From assembly GCF_000150275.1 (NCBI RefSeq), contig NW_002060947.1, positions 4,833,752 to 4,897,751 of the forward strand: a stretch of DNA of 64,000 nucleotides, given 5' to 3'. The notes under the pieces are model-generated. The model saw only the letters and a program-made list of their open reading frames with translations, was not told the origin of the DNA and did not search any database. Source of the DNA: Trichoplax adhaerens (lineage: Eukaryota > Placozoa > Uniplacotomia > Trichoplacea > Trichoplacidae). Below, in pieces: positions 55,101-64,000 of this stretch (positions are counted from its first letter, which is position 1; each line of letters begins with the position of its first letter). The position numbers were made by a program, and so were the translations under genes.

Positions 55101-58100
55101 AAATTTGTACTAATATGCATCAATTATTGATACTTAGGCAATTACAAAACAATTTTATCTCCGTTCTTGATCGACATGCTTTTGATGGGTTATATTCACT
55201 ACAAACTTTGTAAGTAAAGTTTATATATAGTGAATACGTCCATACCTGTCATTACATCTGCTTAAATTTTATAGTTTGTTCCTCTTGAACATGATTTATT
55301 TACATGAGTATTCAAGCGAGAGTTTACAATTCCGGAAATTGTCGAAGCATTAAAATTATAGCACATCAGATATCCAATTTATCTAATCAATTTAAACATG
55401 ATATCAAAGATATAATTTCTATAGTCTATATTTAATAATAGGAATAGAAGCTTAGATCGTTAGAAACGACAGTAGAAGAAATAACAAAAATCCTCCATAC
55501 GGCTGTCAAAATTTGTAGTTTATTAGTGTCACAAAACAGCTTTGCAACAAGATAACGCAATATACGATCAATAAGTCAATTCCTTGAACCTCGTATCAAG
55601 GAACGATATCTGTACTATCACGAACACTTTTGTTCTACTAGCAGACTACACTAAGACTTTAACGCCTCGTATTTTACGTTAAACACTAAGTTGGAGAAAT
55701 TATCTTTATTTCACGATATACTGCATTTATATACTACTCCTCAATAGTTCATGAGTCATAGTTAATACAATTAATATTGGAATCATTTACTGAATTAGGT
55801 ATTAATTTTAGCTACTGCTCCCTTAATGCAGACAACAGTATTTACGAATATTGACATATAATGACTAATACAGAATAGTCAGATTACGATATGTCCTATC
55901 ACGGAACATTTCCATGATAATTTACTGTCTACCATAAGTATATTACAATCACAATGATTCGAACTGTAAGTAGATGATTTGCATTCCCTATTATAACTAT
56001 TAATTTCAGTATGTGTATAAGTATCACTGTCATAAAAAGTCAGTGCTATATTAAAACACAGTATATCCAAATTAGAAGTTAACTAAATAAGGATAGTCTA
56101 ACAGAATTATCCTAACATAGTTATTTCTACTGTAATACAGTATTTAACACTGTAACAATTAGTAATACAAAAATACAGTTTTAGTCAAAGATATTTCCGA
56201 ATATATAAATATGTTGGATTATAATTTAGCAGTAGTATTCCTGTTCTTTAAGCAATAGGATTGTTCAAAGAAATATAATCAATATTTATCAGTTAAGGAA
56301 GATTATATGTATATAGGAAATTTTTCTATCGTAATTTTAAATGCTTGGTTACGGATATGTGATGTTAAAAACCTGATAATGATTTACAAATTTGCATAAG
56401 AAATGAAATGTAGCTTTATGTTTGAAGTTAATTAGCATACAACAAGCGATATTTGTTTTTATGACTAATGAATTTCATATCATGTAATATCAGATGTTTA
56501 GAAAGAAATAAGCTCCTGCGAATTCTTGATGGAACGTTTTCATCACTGACTTCACTAAAAGTCTGTAAGTGCATAATACAAGATCNNNNNNNNNNNNNNN
56601 NNNNNNNNNNNNNNNNNNNNNNNNNNNNNNNNNNNGTTGTTAATAATTGTGAAATATAACTGTATTTGAAAATGTTTTATCTCTCGGTATTTTATTTTAT
56701 GTTAAGTTGGTTGGATGGCAATAAGATACAATCTCTTTATGAAATTAATTTGCGAAATTTTCCATCGTTTCAATATCTGTAAGTCATATTGTAGTACATC
56801 GTAATGGAACTTGTAATACCATTTACCGCAACTGAAATTATTTTAGCTCCTGTCTTATTAGTAGCATATAAATACAGTCAAAGTTGATTAAATGCATGAA
56901 ATTAGCTACAAAATCAGTTATCGAACGAGACCAAAATGTTTAAGAAATCTAGACAGTTTACTGCTACGGTAACCTACAGAGTGCAGACCTAAAATAACTC
57001 TTTAAAGTTGTTATTTTAGTAAAGTATTCTGTCACATTTTCCTAAATTACAGTGGTTTATCAAGAAACTCATTATCAGATGCAGAAAACACACACAATAG
57101 TTGGGTTTTAACCTCAAGTCGAATCCTTTACGTGTAAGTTAATTATATTTGCAAATTTCTTGTATAACAAGCCAATCACAATGATTGGCGAATCTAATAA
57201 TTATCGGTGTTCTTAACACGGATTTCATTTGATGTTTAACCCCATTCTTTAATATAGTGATTTGTCAAATAATGCTTTAAACCAAATGCTATATTTAGTT
57301 GGAATCGAACACGATCAAATTAAGATGTTGTAAGTATCGTACTCGTATTTTTCACTAATTGAAATTACAGTATATTTTGATTATGTCGATAAAGACTCTT
57401 ACGAAATTGGCAATTACAGCCTTAAAAAACGATTTAAAAGAACTATCGTACTGTATTTAATTAATATTGTGAAATTTAAGTCAGTTCATTAAGATAGGCA
57501 CTTTAATTTATCATGGTTACATATAGAAATGTAATTAGACAGATTTTTAATTATTCATATAAAGTATATGCCTTGTAGTAATTCATAGTTGCTGATATTA
57601 AGCAGATAAATTATCACTACTACTAAATGTAGTGAAGTCTTTAATAATCAATATATGTTTATGGCAATTTACCGCTTTTTTTCGTATAGCCTCCTATTTC
57701 CAACTTAAATTTCTATAATTTATTAATAATTAAGTACGATTTAATTTTATATTTACACAGAAATTTGTCTGGGAATTACCTTACTTCTGAGTCGCAAATC
57801 GACTTGCATCGATATAAATCGCTGGTTCAGCTGTAAGATTTTACGATCACTATCAAATTTATAATTACGACAAAGGACTTCATGAATGATCTAACTAAAA
57901 TAAATTTTTAATGCATACTATAGAGATTTATCTAATAACAGAATTAGTGAGATGACAGTTTCTTGGTTTGGTGGTTTACCAACTTTCTTGAGGCCATTAG
58001 CAAGCTTGTACGCTAGCTAAATCACACTAGTATAGCTGACGTGTAGAACTTCAATCAATAATAGTCCTTTGACTCTTTTTTAACAACGTAAAATTAAAAT

Positions 58101-61100
58101 GCTGTTAATATTACGATTTCCATAGATACATCAATAACAATCATTTGGAACATATTCATACTTCGGCCTTTCAAGCATTGCAAAATCTTTCAACTTTAAT
58201 GCTGGACTTTAATTCTTTAAGCGATTTAACATTCCTGTCCAAATTGAACAATTTACACACACTGTATGATTTTATATCATATACTTTCGTAGCATTAAAT
58301 TAAAAATAATCATCTCTGAAGTTAATCACAATAAAATTAAGTTCTAGCTATTCTAATATAAATTCTTTGTTCATTTTAAACAAAGTTATCTCTAATTCAA
58401 CAGTTCTATTCGCAATAATTATCTATCAAGTATAAAATTGGAATCATCCTGGAATTTTTCTAAATTGAAAATACTGTTAGTATACAACCTTTGTTTACCT
58501 TACAAGAATGTTACGATTACAATGGTAAAAAGTCTAAGGTAGCATATTCTATTCATAAATAATGTGTTTAGGAATTTAGCTAACAATTACATCGACACTC
58601 TTTACAATGGCACATTTGCACCTGCTACAAACCTAACGATTTTGTAAGTTTCAACTGTATGGCGAAGTTTTTATAACAAATACGATAGTAATTTACTTAT
58701 CATCCGAGGCTATTCTATGTTTCAATAAATTACGTAGTAATAAATCGGTAATATTTTGGATACGATTCTAGACATTGTTACAGGTGAAAGTTATTGGAAT
58801 TGCGTATTAATATAAATAATTACGTCGATATTAATATTAGAACCCTATCAGGAAATCTTATTCACTCCATTTCTGAATTCGCTTTCAAAGATCTAACAAA
58901 ATTAACGGAATTGTAAGTTGATCTGATAGTTCTATGTCTTAATTTAAAGTTATTGCTTGTTTGCGAGATCTTAAAGTAATGAAAATTATAGCTAAAGGCA
59001 ATAATTTCGATTTTCCCGAAAGTAAATTCTACGTGATTTTTTAGGGCTAGCTGGTATAATCTGTATTGCATAATTGTTACCGTAGTGATTAACTTGTTTA
59101 ATCACTATAACTAATCAATTTATGAAATTCAAACATTGTCCAATTTGATTTACTTTAGTAATATTTAAAAAATATTTGATGTAATATTACTCATTGCCTA
59201 TAATTAATGCAGCAATCTATTTGTATATGCTATGCTGTCTTGCTACTTGATTGAATACAATTGCTCTTAAAATTTGAAAGGAAAAGTTATAAATCTGTTG
59301 ATGCAAACTATTCTGTGATTATCTTCGAATAGAAGCTCTTTCATGCTTTGATCTTCAATCTCTACTTTAGATATTTAGCAAACAATCGACTCAAAAATAT
59401 CGAAAGGTTCCTACGAAATGATTTTAGATGTTTGAATACGCTGTAAGTTGATTTAGTTAGGACTGATGGTCACATATAATTGTTTCGGATCGATTAGTTA
59501 TTGTTGAAGAAAGTTTAGTTACTTTAATAGTGTTCTATGTCTTTAACTTCGTTTTGTTTAAAAGCTAACTATTATTCAGATTTCAGTTTAGTTGCTTTCA
59601 TTTCTTTAATTGTCGAATTTGAATGTAGCTGTTTGATTATAATTATGTTATTAATATTCTGCATACAGCAACTTTAGTACTTCATACCTATCGGTTAGTC
59701 TTTATTTTCTACATTCAAATTCCGATTTTAGATTAAGCAATAGTAATCAATTTTAATATTACTTTTACTATTACTTGTCTTGGAGGTTATAAGATGTATA
59801 ATTTTGAAACTATTATTATTAGTGATGTTTCTTCAAATCAGATCCAGTTTATTTCGTCAGAGGCTATGCATAATTTGCCGCAACTTCAAAGATTGTAAGT
59901 AAAGTCTTAGATAATCAAACTACTAAATAGATCATATTAATAAGGAATTCTGGTTTAATGTTACTCTTACAACACAATTTGTTACTAGCGAGTAACGTAA
60001 CACTTAATATCTTACCTATAATCTCCCGGTTTACAGATTATTACCTAGTTGTTTTAAGTGTCTTTAAAAATTTACTGTAACATTGAGCAGATATACGCTT
60101 ACGTCTACTTCGAATTAATATTCAGATTCAAGCAAGTCACATTTTAAGTAAAATACAGATATAAAATTGTTATGTATACTATATGTGAACTTAAGGTATT
60201 ACTCGTAATTGATATCAGTATTCAAGCATTTTATCAATGAGATATTAAACTGAAAGCTATTACTTTAATCCTAGAATTCTAGATCATAATCTATTGACTG
60301 CAATACCATCTAGCGCTATTGGAAAGCTGATCAGTCTGGCACTAATGTAGGTGTTAATATCATAGCATAATAGATTTCATATAATATCGTTATATTGAAA
60401 TATACATGTCTGTGTGATACGGCTGCTTATAGTATAGTAATGTTTATAATATTTGTAACGAATTATTTACAGATCTATCAATAATAATCGGTTGAACAAT
60501 CTAACATGTAAAGGCTTTTCCAAGAGTATAGTTGAAATGTAAGTCATTCCACTTATTATTAATTAATTCTTAATTTAGGCTTCAATTAGTGAGAAAAACC
60601 AAAATTACGAAGATCTTTGATCTTCAATGTAAAGAATGTAACTTTAATATTAATTTAAGGTCTTAGATTCATATTGTAACTTTGGAGATTTTTAAAAGTA
60701 ACTTTACAGTAACTTAGAGATACTTACCTTAGAAGATATAGATTACTATAGAAATGCAGTTTATTTAGAGTAGATATCAGAATAAGATTTTATACTTTTA
60801 GGAAGCATATTTTGATTTGAAACTGAAATGGACCTGCTAGACTATTTACAGTATATAAATATATGTACGTTTGAATACTTCAGTAATTTTATAATTTTCG
60901 GCATCATTTCACTAGTACAGCATATCCGTATATTCGTATGAGATACGTTTGATAAATATAGCCACCAATAATACACATAATGCTAGTATCCCAGAAATTT
61001 TATAGAATATTTTCCACAAATTCTTTATACTACATCCATTAGTTCTTTATATGTAGTATAATCTAAACTGCTAAACGTTACTACTATGTAATTACTTATA

Positions 61101-63857
61101 TACCACTAGTATATCTAACAATTAAAGTTTGGGATTATTTATAATTCTATCCACATTTTTGATCTACTAATTGTAAAGGCAAGTTAGCCATAACCAGATT
61201 GAAAGTATTGATGCAAGCTGTAATGAAACATTCAAAAGATTAAGGAAAATGTATGAACACAATTACTTACTAATTATATTCTATCCTTATCACTTAAAAT
61301 TTGTGGAAATTTGAAAAAGTGATAGTTTTGTATTAAATCGGATGCATCAAGATTTATTTAACTGATCTTTCAATTTGCCGTGGTTTTAGAGACGTTAGTT
61401 TTAATAAAATGGAAGCTCGTGGTATTAACATATATGATCAAATACTAAGCAAACTGGCGGCATACCCTAGAGTTGTGTGAGTAGTTTCCATTAAATCCAA
61501 GTAAATTATTTAAGTCGTGCTACGTGACTATCCTGGTGTATGCATTCGTTACATGGTAAATTTTTTAATCTTTATAGAATTAAGTAGTAGAACGTAAAAT
61601 TTGTATTTACATCGGCGTGCGTAAGCTCGATGTGAGCATACTTCCCTTGCCCTTCCTCTTTTACAGTTTCACTAACAGAATATTGTTACAGTGTTATACA
61701 CGGTAATATCGAGATTATAGTAGAAACATCTATGTTAGGATGATTTTGTTGATTTACTCTTATATGAAGAGTCTCTAATTTAGATATGTGATATTTAAAT
61801 ATAGCATTAACTTTTATGGTGATATATACAGCCTACTGAAATTAGCAGTTTAATTAGGGAATCGAGAATAATCTTCTTACAATTCAAATCACTGTGATTT
61901 GTAATTTACTTATGGTACATTATAGATTATCGTAGAAATGTTCCGTGATAGGACATATTGTAATCTGACAATTTTGTATTAATCATTCGATGCGTATGTT
62001 CGTAAATACTATTGTTTCATTATGTTGCAGTAGATAAAATTAGCTTTTGATTCATTATCAGGTTTCAACGTTAACATTACTCACTAGGATGTCTTTGCTA
62101 TTGTAAAAGAGTATACAAATGCGATAAATCGTATAATAAAATTAGCTCTTATGATTGGTGTTTAACGTAAGATACGAGGCGTCTAAGTCTTTTTGAGTCT
62201 ACTAGTATAGGAAAAGTGTTCATGAAAGAGTACATACTGCTCCCTGATACATGGTTCAATGAATCGACTGATTAATCGTGCATTATGTTATCTTGTTGCA
62301 AAGCTGTTTTGTAACAAATATCCATAATTATTTTCTAAATAAAGGTTACTTTTTTTCTTAGAAATATTGCTGGAAATGACCTTCATGACATTCCAGTCGA
62401 TTATTTCAGATTGAATTTATTTCTGCGATCCATGTGAGGATAGCTCGTTACTTAATTGACGGATATTTACAATTCATAATCTTACTTGTGTCATCTTTCA
62501 CATAATGTTATACTTCATAAAGCAGTTGTAACTTATTAAATCTATAATTTCTTTTCGCGTAATCTTGCACCGATTCATCTCTTATTCCGAAATTTTAGTG
62601 ATATCAGCTACAATCCATTAACCTTAGAGAAAATAGTCCAAATCGTTCAAGCATTATTCATCTCGCAAGACTGTCTCGAAAATTCGCAATTATTCCAATG
62701 CGGATACTCTATGTAATGTTTCGTTATTATTACATTCATAGCAGAATTTTACAGATCAAAAATATTTTAAATCAACCTTGTCTTTCAACTGTAGCAAACT
62801 TGCCGGCATCAATCTTACAATGATTCCAAATTCCATTTTTTCACACATTAATGGCTACATTTCAGAATTGTAAGTATGTCTTCAAGCCCTATATTTGTAC
62901 GTATTTCACTGACCAGTTGAAACTATAATGATTAGTGCGATAATTTTCTGGGTAGTATCATTTTTGCAATTAAAATCGAAGAAAGTTCTTTACAACATTT
63001 TACGTGATAGAGAATATACCGCAGCTGGTTCGATATGTTATTTGATGTATTATAAACAATCCAGATAGTGAGATTATTAAAATAAAATTTAAAATGCTAC
63101 AATTTACAAGTCATAAAAGTATATCATCGTGATCTCCAATAGAATGGATTTATGGCTTTATGTTAGTTTTAAGATTAGAGTAATCTTCGTAAATGCAATT
63201 AGGTAAATTAATTATGGCTACATCGATGAAATTAAGACAAAAAATTATTGTTAAACTCTATGAATAGATTATTTGTGATAATTTAATTGATGGATAGAAA
63301 TATTATTATCTACATTAGGAACCTTAACGACAATAATTTAACCTCTATGGATGGATCGGATATCTTCCAAAACTATGATGATAACCTAAAAGAACTGTAA
63401 TAATAAGTTTGAAATAGATTAAAGTTCTTATCCTCTAATAGTATTTCATGAGAACTTTTAAAATTTTTTAATTTTGCAAGACAACTAGCTAACAATAATA
63501 TCAAGAATTTTACGAATTATAAGCGTGTGGAATTTCGAAGTTTGCATACTTTGTAAGATTTTCTAAAATGAATAGGTTTAAATTGTAACTAAAGCTACAA
63601 AAATACAACTTTTGCAATGCTTGTTTATTTATTAATAATTTAATCCATTTAATTGATAAGCATTGATCTAAAATATGCATAAGGTGTCCTATATACGCGT
63701 ATATTTTATTTTATTATATTACTTCACTAATTTTATTAACTCATTTGAAATGTTAATTAACTATTATTTGATCTTTTCATAGGAATATTTCCGATAATTT
63801 GATAACAACCGATCTGTTAATGGAAGTTTTATCAATTTGCCCAAATTTAAACCAACT
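43057..63857 (+). CDS. LRR receptor gene B (LGR-like), 5' part; 3' end beyond window
   Basis: Spliced plus-strand paralogue of genes A and C: signal-peptide exon 43057-43117 (phase 1), LRR N-cap 43345-43462 (phase 2), a 7-kb intron, then 40 LRR exons from 50546 to 63857 (listed under the repeat entry). All LRR exons keep phase 2 except a 71-bp one beside a sequence gap. No 7TM exon occurs before the window ends, so identity as a GPCR is inferred from gene A. The ectodomain would already exceed 1000 residues. Two solo LTRs in opposite orientation lie in its introns (55527-56157, 61684-62316). Predicted cell-surface or secreted LRR protein; ligand unknown. Confidence 0.85.
43345..43462 (+). CDS. 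Gene B exon 2: Cys-rich LRR N-terminal cap
   Basis: 38 codons between acceptor ATTCAG and donor GTAAGT. The peptide includes CNPFCSC, a fourth Cys (IQCSN) and LQTIPDID, the LRR N-cap pattern, and ends in phase 2 like the equivalent exons of A and C. Confidence 0.85.
43463..50545 (+). other. Large (7.1 kb) intron 2 of gene B
   Basis: No plus-strand LRR exon with usable splice sites was found here, unlike the short introns that follow. It contains minus-strand exon-like segments at 48585-49263 (separate entry). The rest is AT-rich sequence without recognised features. Confidence 0.5.
48585..49263 (-). CDS. Possible small nested gene or gene fragment, WD-repeat-like
   Basis: Three minus-strand segments join in frame: 49263-49173 (30 codons, includes VITISCLKSDSLSCVANDGR), 49109-48991 (39 codons plus two bases, includes FDVWKVNFPFKRYSFPHSYS) and 48609-48585 (YDPIFKW then stop). 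Donors are GTAAGT and GTACGT; acceptors are GGAG (weak), TTTTTTAG and TTTTAG. The amino-acid pattern resembles one WD40 blade, but weakly. No start exon was found upstream, so it may be a gene 3' end, a retained fragment or a pseudogene, antisense within intron 2 of gene B. Confidence 0.35.
51470..51557 (+). pseudogene. Probable decayed LRR exon in an intron of gene B
   Basis: The frame reads LNRLQH, then stop codons, then DHFSTLYKL, which matches an LRR end, but the usual GT donor after the final CT is absent (CT followed by GA). It lies in the 690-bp interval between LRR exons 51203 and 51896, where one more repeat would fit. Confidence 0.35.
55527..56157 (-). mobile_element. Solo LTR, 631 bp, minus orientation
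   Basis: Plus strand begins TGTCACAAAACAGC at 55527 and ends CTGTAACA at 56157, flanked by the exact 5-bp duplication ATTAG (55522-55526 and 56158-56162). Its reverse complement matches the copy at 61684-62316 along much of its length, for example TTTAACGTAAAATACGAGGC and TTATCTTGTTGCAAAGCTG. No internal coding sequence. In an intron of gene B. Confidence 0.88.
56494..56564 (+). pseudogene. 71-bp LRR exon of gene B, one base short
   Basis: Acceptor ATATCAG and donor GTAAGT enclose a clear LRR (CLERNKLLRILDGTF, SLTSLKV) that ends one base short of phase 2, so joining to 56707 shifts the frame. A 50-N gap starts 21 bases downstream, so low sequence quality is a likely cause. Otherwise the exon is decayed or skipped. 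Confidence 0.6.
56586..56635. other. Assembly gap (50 N)
   Basis: Run of N in the intron after the 71-bp LRR exon of gene B. Confidence 0.99.
61684..62316 (+). mobile_element. Solo LTR, 633 bp, plus orientation
   Basis: Begins TGTTACAGTG at 61684 and ends TTTTGTAACA at 62316, with the exact 5-bp duplication AATAT on both sides (61679-61683 and 62317-62321). Inverted relative to the 631-bp copy at 55527. The 3' part (TTTAACGTA..GAGGCGTCTAA..) is also related to the LTRs near 2240 and 2540. In an intron of gene B. Confidence 0.88.
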
Positions 63858-64000
63858 GTAAATCTATTAAGATATATCTTTAAAATTTAAATAATACGCT
63901 CAGAGTGATACCTTATTTGAAAGATTCTTATAAAAACCGCAAATATTGACTTTTAACTGATTTCGTTATGTTGATAATATTCTAGTTACGTCAGTAATAA

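Larger units (their letters stand above)
50546..63857 (+). repeat. Gene B array of at least 40 LRR exons
   Basis: Exons: 50546-50617, 50738-50809, 50960-51034, 51132-51203, 51896-51967, 52060-52131, 52334-52405, 52510-52581, 52655-52726, 53175-53246, 53325-53396, 53479-53550, 53651-53722, 53859-53930, 54298-54369, 54513-54584, 54724-54801, 55138-55209, 56494-56564 (71 bp), 56707-56778, 57053-57133, 57258-57329, 57761-57832, 57924-58007, 58126-58263 (two LRRs), 58404-58475, 58572-58643, 58841-58912, 59371-59442, 59823-59894, 60275-60346, 60473-60538, 61179-61250, 61390-61476, 62362-62433, 62599-62712, 62795-62869, 63319-63396, 63481-63552, 63783-63857. Typical repeat: FLDANQIQDIHPNAFRHLNR then IKLM (53325). 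Lengths vary more from 60473 onward (66-114 bp). Donors are mostly GTAAGN, with some GTTAGT, GTATGN, GTATTA and GTGAGN. Confidence 0.9.

Noticed and set aside
1-64000. CRISPR arrays, bacterial operons, tRNA or rRNA genes
   Set aside because: Nothing resembling them was found; the window is intron-rich animal DNA. The regular exon spacing of the LRR arrays is not a CRISPR pattern.

Overview
The window looks like AT-rich nuclear DNA of an invertebrate animal. It has spliced genes with many short introns (GT-AG), a leucine-rich-repeat (LRR) G-protein-coupled receptor, a motile-cilium gene (CFAP298), a mitochondrial aminoacyl-tRNA synthetase (CARS2), LTR-element remnants and two runs of N. A placozoan or similar early-branching metazoan fits the composition and gene content, but the sequence alone does not settle the species.

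Most of the window is three paralogous LRR-receptor genes with the same design: a signal-peptide exon ending in phase 1, a Cys-rich LRR N-cap exon, then a long series of mostly 72-bp exons, one LRR each, all with phase-2 boundaries. Gene C (minus, 9409 down past base 1) lacks its 3' end here. Gene A (minus, 26378 to 11292) is complete except for a 763-base gap and ends in one large 7TM exon. I resolve 39 LRR exons in it, far more than the roughly 9 to 18 LRRs of known vertebrate LGRs. Gene B (plus, 43057 to beyond 63857) has 40 LRR exons so far and runs out of the window before any membrane domain.

Between A and B lie CFAP298 (plus, 6 exons, 30333-32440), CARS2 (minus, 14 exons, 33606-37281) and an unrecognised two-exon gene of 241 codons (plus, 39177-40557). 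CFAP298 and CARS2 converge; CARS2 and the two-exon gene diverge, as do A and CFAP298. A possible small nested gene lies antisense in the 7-kb second intron of B.

Solo LTRs, recognised by TG...CA ends and exact 5-bp target duplications, sit at 1634-2647 (with a second copy nested at 1900-2342), 27453-28488, 55527-56157 and 61684-62316. Four of the five are in introns of the receptor genes. Many small open frames in the window are chance or antisense shadows of LRR exons and are left out.
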